A stretch of 64,000 nucleotides of DNA from Vibrio celticus (lineage in GTDB: Bacteria; Pseudomonadota; Gammaproteobacteria; Enterobacterales; Vibrionaceae), in assembly GCF_024347335.1 (NCBI RefSeq), contig NZ_AP025464.1, positions 1,240,001 to 1,304,000 on the forward strand, read 5' to 3'. Within the stretch, counting starts at the first letter, position 1. Each line of letters begins with the position of its first letter. Both the position numbers and the translations under genes were made by a program. Under the pieces are notes generated by a model, which ran no database searches, had not been told where the DNA came from, and was given only the letters and a program-made list of their open reading frames with translations. Below, one piece after another: positions 8,335 to 16,622 of this stretch.

Positions 8335-9273
8335 CTACTTTTGCTGTTGATCAATAGCGTTATTTGATTGATATGGATGATGTTGGTGCCAGTGGTTGGC
8401 TATATCGATTCGACGACATAACCACACGCTGTCGTGCTGTTTTACGTAATCTAAGAAACGTCTTAATGCAGCAATACGACCGGGGCGACCAATCAGACGA
8501 CAATGCAACCCAACCGACATCATTTTCGGTGCGGTTTCGCCTTCCATATACAGGGTGTCAAACGTGTCTTTCAGGTATTGGAAGAACTGCTCACCCGAGT
8601 TGAAGCCTTGCGCCGTTGAAAAACGCATGTCGTTCACATCGAGTGTGTATGGGATCACCAGTTGTGGATGACCAGTCTCGGTGTGCCAATAAGGCAGGTC
8701 ATCGTCATAAGCATCGGAGTCGTAAAGAAAGCCGCCTTCTTCTGCTACTAAGCGACGCGTATTCGGCCCAGTTCGACCTGTGTACCAACCTTGTGGGCGT
8801 TGACCCGTCACTTGTTGGATGATCTCAATCGCTTTGGTCATGTGGTCGCGCTCTTCAGACTCATCAATGTATTGATAGTCTATCCAGCGATAACCGTGGC
8901 TACAGATTTCGTGACCCGCTTCGACCATGGCTTTGGCTACGTCTGGGTGACGCTCAATCGCCATTGCGACCGCAAAGACGGTCAGTGGGATTTCATATTC
9001 ATCGAACAAGCGAAGAACACGCCATACACCCGCACGGCTACCATATTCATAAATGGATTCCATGCTCATGTGACGTTCGCCTTTGATCGGCAGTGCTGAC
9101 GGGATCTCTGAAAGAAAAGCTTCAGACTCGTCGTCTCCATGTAACAAACAACGCTCACCGCCCTCTTCATAGTTCAATACAAAAGAAACCGCGACGCGCG
9201 CATTACCTGGCCATTGAGGGTTTGGAGGGTTAGCTCCGTAACCGATCAAATTTCTTGAATAATCCTTATTCAT
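8335..9273 (-). CDS. puuE: Cofactor-independent allantoinase PuuE
   Basis: Opens the hydantoin ring of allantoin to give allantoate. PuuE belongs to the polysaccharide-deacetylase-like fold and differs from the metal-dependent AllB allantoinases. Recognisable segments include RNLIGYGANPPNPQWP, VSFVLNYEEGGE, YEYGSRAGVWR, ICSHGYRWIDYQ and MSVGLHCRLIGRPGR. Its 312 residues match the family length. AGGAG lies 8 bases before the ATG. It is the promoter-proximal gene of the minus-strand urate operon, and a TTGTATACAA operator lies 111 bases upstream. Confidence 0.94.
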   Translation of the reverse strand: MNKDYSRNLIGYGANPPNPQWPGNARVAVSFVLNYEEGGERCLLHGDDESEAFLSEIPSALPIKGERHMSMESIYEYGSRAGVWRVLRLFDEYEIPLTVFAVAMAIERHPDVAKAMVEAGHEICSHGYRWIDYQYIDESEERDHMTKAIEIIQQVTGQRPQGWYTGRTGPNTRRLVAEEGGFLYDSDAYDDDLPYWHTETGHPQLVIPYTLDVNDMRFSTAQGFNSGEQFFQYLKDTFDTLYMEGETAPKMMSVGLHCRLIGRPGRIAALRRFLDYVKQHDSVWLCRRIDIANHWHQHHPYQSNNAIDQQQK

Positions 9274-9383
9274 CCAAGTACTCCTAACATAAGTGGTTGG
9301 CTTAGCCGCTCTTTCATTGGTTCATCAAAATGAATCAATGAATGGATTTTCCAAAAACTGAGCAACCTTACCCCTGTACATTT

Positions 9384-9395
9384 ATTGTATACAAT
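9384..9395. promoter_or_regulatory. TTGTATACAA operator, puuE side
   Basis: A perfect 12-base palindrome, ATTGTATACAAT, 111 bases upstream of the puuE start. The same core recurs at 9566, 22561 and 22812. The shape fits a GntR/FCD-type operator (inference). Confidence 0.7.
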
Positions 9396-9565
9396 TATTT
9401 ATCTCAATGTAAAGATTTTGTTATTCAAGTTAATTTTCCTTACTCAAACCATTTAAAAACAATATCTTAACAACACAACCCTCGACCAAAAACCAATACC
9501 CCACATCTAAAAAGTCAGAAAAAACGACTAAATGGTTAACATTTTTCCAACAATTCGCTTTACTA

Positions 9566-9577
9566 ATTGTATACAGT
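9566..9577. promoter_or_regulatory. TTGTATACAA-type operator, uraH side
   Basis: ATTGTATACAGT, one base off the perfect palindrome, 107 bases upstream of the uraH start. Confidence 0.6.
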
Positions 9578-9684
9578 TCGTACATAGTTAGTGATAACAA
9601 AGTGACCAGTTGCATTCTTTGCAGGGTCGAATTACACAGATAAACCACGGAACAGAGGAGCGCCAAAAGCGCTATTAAAGGACT

Positions 9685-10038
9685 ATGGGAAGACTAACAA
9701 CACACGTATTAGACACTACTCACGGCTTACCGGGTGCAGAGATCAAGGTAGAGCTTTATAAGGTCAACGAAGACTCAACAGAAAAGCTGGCGACGGTACT
9801 CACTAACTCCGATGGCCGAACCGATGCGCCGATTCTGGCAGGAAATGATTTCCGACCGGGGAAATACCAATTGGTGTTTTACGTCGCCGATTACTACAGA
9901 AGCAAAGGCGTGGAGCTGGATGGCGTGCCCTTCCTAGATGATGTGGTTATTCGCTTTGGTCTAGATGATCCAGACGCGCACTACCACATTCCTCTTCTCG
10001 TCTCGCCTTACAGTTTCTCAACCTATCGGGGCAGTTAG
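9685..10038 (+). CDS. uraH: 5-hydroxyisourate hydrolase
   Basis: Hydrolyses 5-hydroxyisourate, the PuuD product, to OHCU. It is a transthyretin-like protein of 117 residues. The signature segments are all present: LTTHVLDT at the N-terminus (catalytic His), NSDGRTD, YHIPLLVSPYSFSTYRGS and the invariant C-terminal YRGS. AAAGGA lies 2-3 bases before the ATG. There is no long signal peptide, so it is probably cytosolic. It is transcribed away from puuE and is followed by two purine permeases. Confidence 0.96.
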   Translation: MGRLTTHVLDTTHGLPGAEIKVELYKVNEDSTEKLATVLTNSDGRTDAPILAGNDFRPGKYQLVFYVADYYRSKGVELDGVPFLDDVVIRFGLDDPDAHYHIPLLVSPYSFSTYRGS

Positions 10039-10094
10039 TCCCGTGACCTAGAACTTCGAACTAGGCTCAACCAACAAATCATAAACAAATTCAC

Positions 10095-10118
10095 GTGTAC
10101 ACCCCAAAAGGTGTGCAC
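10095..10118 (+). terminator. Hairpin after uraH, possible weak terminator
   Basis: GTGTACACC pairs with GGTGTGCAC (one G-T pair) over a CCAAAA loop, 57 bases after the uraH stop. No T tract follows, so it may only be a structured spacer. Confidence 0.35.
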
Positions 10119-10284
10119 TCACTAAACACGCTCATATAAAAATACTAACAACGTTATTAGTTAGAAGTTGATGATTAAACAACAGATAACTAAAGAAATA
10201 ACGGCTAGGAAAAAACCTTAAAACTTAATATTGAAATCTCGCTGTATTCAATAAATGGATCACAACATAAAAGGACTTGCTGAC

Positions 10285-11628
10285 ATGAGTGAGAGTAAAA
10301 CAGAAATACTCAACCAAGATGCGAACAACGGAATTTTAGAGAAGTTTTTTAAAATTAAGGCCCACGGAAGTAGCGTAAAAAATGAGTTAGTCGGTGGTGT
10401 CACCACCTTCGCAACCATGGCTTACATCATCTTCGTTAACCCACAAATCATGGCCGCTTCAGGCATGGATTCAGGTGCGGTATTCGTCGCAACCTGTATT
10501 GGTGCAGCTATCGGTTGTTTGTTAATGGGGTTATTTGCGAATTGGCCTGTCGGACTTGCGCCGGGCATGGGCTTGAACGCCTTCTTCTCGTTCACAGTAG
10601 TAAGCGAAATGGGCTACAGTTGGGAAGTCGCGCTAGGTGCGGTGTTTATCTCCGGTATCTTGTTCGTCGGGATGAGCTTCTACAAAGTCCGCCAATGGAT
10701 CATTGAAAGTATCCCAGTGAGTCTGCGTTACTCCATGACAGCGGGTGTTGGCTTGTTCTTAGGTCTGATTGGCTTAAAAACAGCAGGTATCGTCGTCGAA
10801 AATCCTGCAACTTTGGTGTCACTAGGTGACTTCACTAAACCTGAAGCGCTACTGGCAGCTATCGCTTTCCTTATCATCGCGGTTCTCAGTGAACGCAAAG
10901 TGTTTGGTGCGGTGCTAATCGGTATTTTGAGTGTAACTCTGGTCGGCATGATGCTTGGCTTAGTGCATTACAACGGCTTCTTCGCAGCTCCACCAAGCTT
11001 AGCGCCTACGTTCCTAAAAATGGACATTATGGGCGCTCTCGATGTTTCAATGATCAGCGTTATCTTGGCTTTCCTTTTTGTAAACATGTTCGATACCGCG
11101 GGTACTTTGATGGGCGTGGCCGAGCGTGCAAACCTGACGAACCCAGAAACGGGTAAGATCGAAGGTCTGAGCAAAGCGCTGAAAGCTGACAGTATCTCAA
11201 GCGTGGCAGGTGCGTGTGTGGGTTGTCCGCCAGTAACCAGTTACGTAGAAAGTGCAGCGGGCGTTGCAGCAGGCGCACGAACTGGCCTATCGGCAATTGT
11301 GGTTGGTGTGTTGTTCTTAGCGGCAATTTTCCTATCACCGTTAGCCGGTATGATCCCAGCTTACGCAACGTCTGGCGCTCTTATTTACGTCGCATTCGTG
11401 ATGATGAGCAGCATGCAGCACGTCGATTGGAAAGACTTTACCAATGGTGCTCCTGCCGCGATTACCGCACTGATGATGCCACTGACCTTTTCTATCGCGA
11501 ATGGTATCGCACTGGGTTTCATTACCTACACAGTGCTTAAGTTGGCGACAGGTAAAACCAAAGATGTGTCTATCTCGATGTACTTCCTAGCGGCTATCTT
11601 CATCGCCAAGCTAGTGTTCATCGGCTAA
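10285..11628 (+). CDS. NCS2 family purine permease (AzgA/GhxP-like)
   Basis: Proton-linked uptake of a purine base, most likely hypoxanthine, guanine or adenine by similarity to the AzgA/GhxP/AdeP branch. It has about 447 residues and 12-14 membrane segments. The N-terminus ELVGGVTTFATMAYIIFVNP and the internal APGMGLNAFFSF, FDTAGTLMGVAERA and CPPVTSYVESAAGVAAGARTG are diagnostic of this branch. The ATG at 10285 follows AAAGGA at about 9 bases. An upstream in-frame ATG at 10255 has no ribosome site. It lies downstream of uraH in the same direction, with a 246-base gap that could hold its own promoter. Confidence 0.93.
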   Translation: MSESKTEILNQDANNGILEKFFKIKAHGSSVKNELVGGVTTFATMAYIIFVNPQIMAASGMDSGAVFVATCIGAAIGCLLMGLFANWPVGLAPGMGLNAFFSFTVVSEMGYSWEVALGAVFISGILFVGMSFYKVRQWIIESIPVSLRYSMTAGVGLFLGLIGLKTAGIVVENPATLVSLGDFTKPEALLAAIAFLIIAVLSERKVFGAVLIGILSVTLVGMMLGLVHYNGFFAAPPSLAPTFLKMDIMGALDVSMISVILAFLFVNMFDTAGTLMGVAERANLTNPETGKIEGLSKALKADSISSVAGACVGCPPVTSYVESAAGVAAGARTGLSAIVVGVLFLAAIFLSPLAGMIPAYATSGALIYVAFVMMSSMQHVDWKDFTNGAPAAITALMMPLTFSIANGIALGFITYTVLKLATGKTKDVSISMYFLAAIFIAKLVFIG

Positions 11629-11646
11629 TCACCAAACGTAACTATC

Positions 11647-11670
11647 GCTTGGCCTGTTCGCAGGCCGAGC
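11647..11670 (+). other. UUCG-tetraloop hairpin after the NCS2 permease
   Basis: GCTTGGCCTG and CAGGCCGAGC form a 10-bp stem (one wobble) around TTCG, an exceptionally stable RNA loop. There is no T tract directly after it. It may protect the 3' end, with termination at the second structure about 50 bases on. Confidence 0.55.
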
Positions 11671-11715
11671 TATCAAGAAACAGGTTACAACAACATTTTT
11701 AAGAAAAAGCTAATT

Positions 11716-11766
11716 GTGCTAATCAGCGGAACGCACAAACACCCGCTCGGTTAGTGCACCTTTTTT
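11716..11766 (+). terminator. Probable intrinsic terminator before the second permease
   Basis: GTGC-TAA-AGCGG pairs with CCGCT-TTA-GCAC across two small internal loops and is followed by CTTTTTT. The stem is imperfect, but the U tract is good. Confidence 0.6.
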
Positions 11767-11845
11767 ATGACCCTACGCAGTTTGTAGAAGTCATTATTTG
11801 ACCGCCAATCGCCTGTAAACGGAAACACAGGCAGAGGAATATCAA

Positions 11846-13297
11846 ATGAAACTTCTGTACACCCTAAATGAAAGACCTCCTCATGGGCTAACCCTCCTAC
11901 TCGCACTGCAACACATGCTCGCCTCGATTGGTGGCATCGTCGCTGTTCCCCTTATTGTCGGCGCTTCTATCGGCCTACCTAACACAGAGATCGTCTCGCT
12001 GATCAACGCTGCGCTACTGGCATCCGGTATTGTGACCGTCGCTCAATGTCTTGGTTTCGGCCCTGTAGGTATTCGACTGCCCATGGTGATGGGTTCGAGC
12101 TTTGCCTTTTTGGGTGTGGCCATTTCAATCGGTAACGAAGGTGGCGTCGCCGCAATCATGGGCTCAGCGCTTATCGGCTCGTTCGTGGTAATTGGTGCCA
12201 GCTTCTACATGGACAAGGTTCGGAAACTGTTTCCAACCGTGGTAAGTGGTGTTGTAGTTACCTTAATCGGTTTAACCATTTTACCGGTTGCCATGAATTG
12301 GGTCGGAGACTCTCCTGCCAACACGGAACAATTCGCAACCTTACCAAAGCTGTTTCTAGCCCTTGTATCGCTAGGCATCGTGGTCGGCGTATCGGTTTAC
12401 TGTAAAGGCGCGGTTGCTGCTTCAGCTATCGTGATTGGTTTAGCGGGCGGCTACATTGTGGCGCTATCGCTTGGCATGGTCGACCTTGAGCAAATCAGCT
12501 CTGCCGCTTGGGTCGGTGGCCCAGAACCTTTCAAATACGGCTTCACCTTTTCTGCGAGTGCCATCATCAGTATGAGCTTGGTGTACATCGTGGTTATCGC
12601 CGAAGCGACCGGTGACTTCATGGCTCTGGGTAACAACGGCCAAACCCAAGTATCCGGTAAAGACTTAAAACGTGGTCTTCTAGGCGATGGCCTTGGCAGT
12701 ACCTTATCTTCAATTTTAACGGCAATGCCATTGGCGTCGTTCAGTCAAAACGTCGGCATTGTGGGTATCACCGGTGTAGCGAGTCGTTATGTAGTGGCTG
12801 CAACCGGTGGTTTGTTGATTTTAGGTGGTTTATTCCCGAAATTAGCCGCCATTGCCGTCACAATACCTAAGCCTGTTTTGGGCGGTGTCGGTTTCGTGAT
12901 GTTCGGTATGATCGCTTACGCGGGTATCCGCATGTTGATCAAGGCCGCAGACACCAAGCGAAATGCCTTGGTAATCTGTGTCGGTTTAGCGTCAGGTTTA
13001 GCTGTAACTTTCGAACCAAGATTGCTGCAACACTTGCCGCATGACCTTGCGAATTTTCTTCACTCTGGCATCACTACCGGTACTATCATGACGGTGCTAT
13101 TGAACCTTGTTTTACCAAAGTCTTCACGAGCAGAAGAGCAAGAGGCACTGGCCGAAAGCCAAGCGCAAGTTGAGCTAGAAATGAAAGAGCAAGCTGAAGA
13201 AGAGTTACAGTCAAACGACCAATTAGAGATTCAGCAAGCAAGTACAGAAGCAGACGTTCAAGTGGCATCAGATAACCCTGAGCCCAAAGCGAACTAA
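11846..13297 (+). CDS. Urate/xanthine permease of the NCS2 family (UacT/XanQ-like)
   Basis: Proton symporter for urate and/or xanthine in the inner membrane. It has 483 residues. LLLALQHMLASIGGIVAVPLI opens the transport domain. The conserved NCS2 motifs appear as VVIAEATGDFMALG and FSQNVGIVGITGVASR, and the substrate-site Q-N is retained. This branch is distinct from the AzgA-like permease just upstream. The last 55 or so residues form an unusual Glu/Gln-rich hydrophilic tail (from about residue 428), probably cytosolic and partly helical. GAGGAA precedes the ATG at good distance. Urate specificity is an inference from the surrounding puuD/uraH genes. Confidence 0.9.
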   Translation: MKLLYTLNERPPHGLTLLLALQHMLASIGGIVAVPLIVGASIGLPNTEIVSLINAALLASGIVTVAQCLGFGPVGIRLPMVMGSSFAFLGVAISIGNEGGVAAIMGSALIGSFVVIGASFYMDKVRKLFPTVVSGVVVTLIGLTILPVAMNWVGDSPANTEQFATLPKLFLALVSLGIVVGVSVYCKGAVAASAIVIGLAGGYIVALSLGMVDLEQISSAAWVGGPEPFKYGFTFSASAIISMSLVYIVVIAEATGDFMALGNNGQTQVSGKDLKRGLLGDGLGSTLSSILTAMPLASFSQNVGIVGITGVASRYVVAATGGLLILGGLFPKLAAIAVTIPKPVLGGVGFVMFGMIAYAGIRMLIKAADTKRNALVICVGLASGLAVTFEPRLLQHLPHDLANFLHSGITTGTIMTVLLNLVLPKSSRAEEQEALAESQAQVELEMKEQAEEELQSNDQLEIQQASTEADVQVASDNPEPKAN

Positions 13298-13334
13298 CTG
13301 GTTCACTGATTAACGTAAAACCGATTTCCGTAGG

Positions 13335-13376
13335 ATCAGGGCTGATTAGAGCATTAAACGTTTTAACGACCCTGAT
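13335..13376. other. Inverted repeat upstream of the 8-oxoguanine deaminase gene
   Basis: ATCAGGG (13335-13341) and CCCTGAT (13370-13376) flank a 28-base spacer containing AAACGTTT. It could be an operator or a hairpin in the 159-base gap between the permease and the deaminase gene. No T tract follows. Confidence 0.35.
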
Positions 13377-13456
13377 TCGAATTTATCTATCAACAGCAAA
13401 TACCAAATAAAGACCCTCTTCCCTGAAAAGGCTGAGATGGCTAAGGACTACTATGA

Positions 13457-14818
13457 ATGGAAACCATCTGGATTAAGAATCCTCTCGCAATCTACACTGG
13501 CTCACTGGCTGATGCAGAAGGCGGAATTGTCATTAAAGGTAATACAATCATTGAGCTGGTTGGCAAACACAAAGAACCGACCTTACCCGTAGATTACAGC
13601 GTCGACGCCTCTCGTCATGTTGTGACCCCAGGGCTTATCAATGCGCACCACCACTTCTATCAAACCCTAACGCGAGCCTACCCCGGCGCACTGAATAAAG
13701 AGCTCTTCCATTGGCTACAAAGCCTCTACCCTGTTTGGGCCAACCTCGACTCGGAGATGATGAGCCTAGCTACAGAGCTAGCACTGGTTGAGCTAATGAT
13801 GTCAGGCTGTACTACTGCATCCGATCACCACTACTTGCTACCTAATGGGCTTGAGCACGCTATTGATTTACAAGTCGAGGCCGCAGAGAAGCTGGGCGTT
13901 AGAGCCATATTCACACGTGGTTCAATGAGTCTTGGGGAAGATGAAGGTGGGCTACCTCCACGACACACCATTCAAACCGAACAAACCATCATTGATGACA
14001 GCCAACGCTTGATTCGTGATTACCACCAGCGTGATGAAGGGGCGATGATTCAAATCGCACTCGCGCCTTGTTCGCCATTCTCGGTCACCACCGATCTAAT
14101 GAAAGAGACCGCCAAGATCAGTGAGCGTGAGAACGTAATGATGCACACCCACCTGTGCGAAACCTTAGACGAAGAAGACTTCTGTATTGAGAAGTTTGGC
14201 CTGCGCCCTGTCGATTACCTAGAAGATGTCGGCTGGCTGAATGAACGCACTTGGCTTGCTCATGGTATTCACTTCAACCCAGAAGAGATTAAGCGTTTGG
14301 GTAAAGCAGGGATAGGTATCAGCCACTGCCCAACTTCCAACATGATGTTGGCTTCCGGTATTTGTAAGAATAATGACCTCGAGGCCGCGGGTGTAAAGGT
14401 CGGGCTGGGTGTGGACGGTTCTGCTTCAAACGATGGCTCCAATATGATTGCCGAAGTGCGTATGGCGATGTATCTACAACGTCTGCAATATGGCTCGGCA
14501 AACGTATCTCACTTCGACGCACTGCGCTGGGCAACATCAGGCTCCGCACGAGCGATGGGCAGAACCGACATTGGAACGCTAGAGGTCGGTAAACAAGCCG
14601 ACATCGCGATGTTCAAGCTCGATGATATTCGTTTCTCTGGCAGCCACGATCCACTTGCTGCACTGCTACTTTGTGGTGCTCAACAAGCGGATAAGGTGAT
14701 GGTAGCCGGAAAATGGCGAGTTAATGATGGTGCCGTTATTGGCGTAGACATGGAACAGTTGATGCACCGCCACCATGCTGCTGCGATGAAGCTCGGTAAG
14801 CTGGCGATGAATAACTAG
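13457..14818 (+). CDS. 8-oxoguanine deaminase (amidohydrolase family)
   Basis: Deaminates 8-oxoguanine to urate, salvaging oxidised purine into the same pathway. The product is cytosolic with 453 residues and belongs to COG0402. The metal site INAHHHFYQTLTRA is the form seen in 8-oxoguanine deaminases. It is followed by HTHLCET, AHGIHFNPEE, SHCPTSNMMLASG and the GVDGSASNDGSN aspartate. Related atrazine/isoguanine-type deaminases share the fold, so the exact substrate is a family-level call. The ATG at 13457 follows AAGGA at about 9 bases. A seven-codon out-of-frame ORF (ATG at 13453) overlaps its start. A bidirectional terminator follows. Confidence 0.88.
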   Translation: METIWIKNPLAIYTGSLADAEGGIVIKGNTIIELVGKHKEPTLPVDYSVDASRHVVTPGLINAHHHFYQTLTRAYPGALNKELFHWLQSLYPVWANLDSEMMSLATELALVELMMSGCTTASDHHYLLPNGLEHAIDLQVEAAEKLGVRAIFTRGSMSLGEDEGGLPPRHTIQTEQTIIDDSQRLIRDYHQRDEGAMIQIALAPCSPFSVTTDLMKETAKISERENVMMHTHLCETLDEEDFCIEKFGLRPVDYLEDVGWLNERTWLAHGIHFNPEEIKRLGKAGIGISHCPTSNMMLASGICKNNDLEAAGVKVGLGVDGSASNDGSNMIAEVRMAMYLQRLQYGSANVSHFDALRWATSGSARAMGRTDIGTLEVGKQADIAMFKLDDIRFSGSHDPLAALLLCGAQQADKVMVAGKWRVNDGAVIGVDMEQLMHRHHAAAMKLGKLAMNN

Positions 14819-14848
14819 AGTTTCGATATTTTGAACTCACTGAAAACA

Positions 14849-14880
14849 AAAGGCCGACGTGATGTCGGCCTTTCTTGTTT
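14849..14880 (+). terminator. Bidirectional intrinsic terminator
   Basis: AAAGGCCGAC pairs with GTCGGCCTTT over a GTGAT loop. T-rich flanks on both strands fit the convergent genes on each side. Confidence 0.85.
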
Positions 14881-14916
14881 ATTCATTCTATTCGATTTTA
14901 GAAACCGATTTACGCT

Positions 14917-16353
14917 CTAATCCATCAAGCTCTTAGACTTAATCGCCTTCTTAGAAAGCTCTTTGGCAAAGGCTTTGATGTCAGTTTCAAACTCATCGAC
15001 GCTTTGGCGGATTTCATCCAGTTGAACCGTCTGCATCACTCGGTTTTCCATTACGATTTGGCCGTTAACAATGGTGGTGTCGATGTTGCTTGGGTTCGCT
15101 TGGTAAACCAAAGTCGCGTATGGGTCGTAATTAGGCATCATGTTCGCCGATTGTGTCTCTACAATCACGATATCCGCCTTCTTACCCACTTCAAGAGAAC
15201 CAATTTGATCTTCCATGTGTAGGGCTTTTGCACCACCTAAGGTCGCCATTTCAATAACCTGTTCAGGGATCATAATGGTGCGGTCTGAATGCTTTAAGCG
15301 CTGCATATTAGCTGCGTAACTTAGGGTGCGCATGATATCGACTTGGTTTGAGCTCATTGGGCCGTCTGTTCCTAAGCCAATACGCATGTCAGCACGGTAC
15401 ATCTCCCACGCAGGTGCAATGCCTGTCGCTCCTTTGGCGTTCGCCATTGGGTTGTATGAGATACCTGCATCTGCTTGTTTCAATAGCTTTTGGTCATTCT
15501 CTGAAAGGTGGATACCGTGAGCAATCACAACACGCTCATCAAGTACGCCGATTTCATCCATGTATTCAACTGGCGATGTCGCTTTGGTTTCGTCTTTGAT
15601 GCGCTTTTCTTCATTCGGGAATTCAGCAACGTGAATCAACACAGGCACATCGTATTGAGCAGACAGTTTATTGATTTCTTGCAGCTTATCTTTGCTCACT
15701 GTGTACACCGCATGTGGTGCATAAGCAGGTGTGATTAACTCATCGTTTTTGTATTGTTCGATAAAACCCTTCGCATAATCAATTCCACCGTAAGGTTCTT
15801 TGGCATCGACCACCGGGAACTTAATCACGGTTTCGCCGAGCACGGCGCGTAAGCCGACTTCTTTGGTCGCCTTGGCCATTTCATCCATGTGGTAATACAT
15901 ATCGGCATAAGTGGTTACACCGCTTTGTGCTAATTCGATAGAGCCAAGCTTAGTTGCGTTGTAAATCAGTTCACGGCTTAGCTTTTCGGCTTCTAGAGGG
16001 AAGAAGTAAGCGAACAAGCGGTTCGAAATACCCTCTTCCCCTAAGCCACGAAACGCAATCATAGGTAAATGGTTGTGCGCGTTCACCATGCCTGGCATAA
16101 CGACTCCGTCTTGAGCATCAATCACCTTTTCAGCGCGATATTGAGTGATCAAATCCTCGTTACCAACTGCGATAATCTGGTCGTTTTTCACTACCACAAC
16201 ACCATCTTCAATCACATCCATTTCTGAATTGATGGTGAGAACCTGTCCGTTGGTGATGATCAGATCTGCGTTGTATGTTTGCGTCGCGACCGTTGAACCG
16301 CAACCTGCAAGCAGAACTGCGCTGATGGTGCATGCCAAGCTTTTAAGCGTCAT
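14917..16353 (-). CDS. Lipoprotein amidohydrolase (deaminase-type, COG0402)
   Basis: A metal-dependent hydrolase, probably deaminating a purine, nucleoside or related heterocycle. It has 478 residues. Unusually, it starts with a lipoprotein signal (SLACTISAVLLAGC, with Cys at about residue 18), so it should be exported and lipid-anchored. The mature part has the amidohydrolase ligands NAHNHLP, HVAEF, AHGIHLS and LGTDGPMSSNQVD. SsnA, MtaD and SAH/5'-deoxyadenosine deaminases share this pattern. AAGG precedes the ATG. It converges on the 8-oxoguanine deaminase gene and is followed upstream, on the same strand, by a TetR gene with its own terminator. Substrate unknown; a role in external purine scavenging is inferred. 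Confidence 0.82.
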   Translation of the reverse strand: MTLKSLACTISAVLLAGCGSTVATQTYNADLIITNGQVLTINSEMDVIEDGVVVVKNDQIIAVGNEDLITQYRAEKVIDAQDGVVMPGMVNAHNHLPMIAFRGLGEEGISNRLFAYFFPLEAEKLSRELIYNATKLGSIELAQSGVTTYADMYYHMDEMAKATKEVGLRAVLGETVIKFPVVDAKEPYGGIDYAKGFIEQYKNDELITPAYAPHAVYTVSKDKLQEINKLSAQYDVPVLIHVAEFPNEEKRIKDETKATSPVEYMDEIGVLDERVVIAHGIHLSENDQKLLKQADAGISYNPMANAKGATGIAPAWEMYRADMRIGLGTDGPMSSNQVDIMRTLSYAANMQRLKHSDRTIMIPEQVIEMATLGGAKALHMEDQIGSLEVGKKADIVIVETQSANMMPNYDPYATLVYQANPSNIDTTIVNGQIVMENRVMQTVQLDEIRQSVDEFETDIKAFAKELSKKAIKSKSLMD

Positions 16354-16570
16354 TGCTAAACCTTAATGTTGTGCGTGTAATATTGTTAGCGGCTGCATCT
16401 ATAAGTTTCCAGCTTTTCGCTTTTCAGAAGAGTAAGTGCCGCCAATTTTCGCGATACTATAACCTGTCATTTAAATAAAATGGCATACCTGATCGAACCG
16501 AATTCAAGATAAATGGGTTATTGCACAACGGGTCACAAAAAGTGGCTTTACGCTTGTCGTCGCTCACACG

Positions 16571-16601
16571 CAAAAACAAAAAAGGCCTGCAATCGCAGAC
16601 C
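16571..16601 (-). terminator. Intrinsic terminator after the tetR gene
   Basis: Read on the minus strand, GGTCTGC and GCAGGCC form a stem over a short loop (one wobble), followed by TTTTTTGTTTTTG. It lies directly after the regulator's stop. Confidence 0.75.
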
Positions 16602-16622
16602 CAAAAAAACGTTCAAATAACG

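Larger units (their letters stand above)
9274..9684. promoter_or_regulatory. Divergent puuE/uraH promoter region
   Basis: A 411-base, AT-rich, gene-free interval between two divergent urate-pathway transcripts. It holds two GTATAC-centred palindromes about 182 bases apart, listed separately. The minus-strand ORF visible here (9430-9666) has no recognisable protein and lies across the regulatory region. Confidence 0.7.

Noticed and set aside
8313..8354. Longer uraD start overlapping puuE
   Set aside because: The GTG at 8312 has an ideal AAGGAGG site, and the longer form adds residues not seen in the family.
9430..9666. Minus-strand frame in the puuE/uraH promoter region
   Set aside because: It spans a regulatory palindrome, is AT-rich, and has no recognisable protein character.
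13425..13457. GGCTGAGATGG before the 8-oxoguanine deaminase gene, resembling the start of a thiamine riboswitch
   Set aside because: The rest of the thi-box (the downstream CCTGAT/ATAATGCC-like helices) is absent before the start codon.
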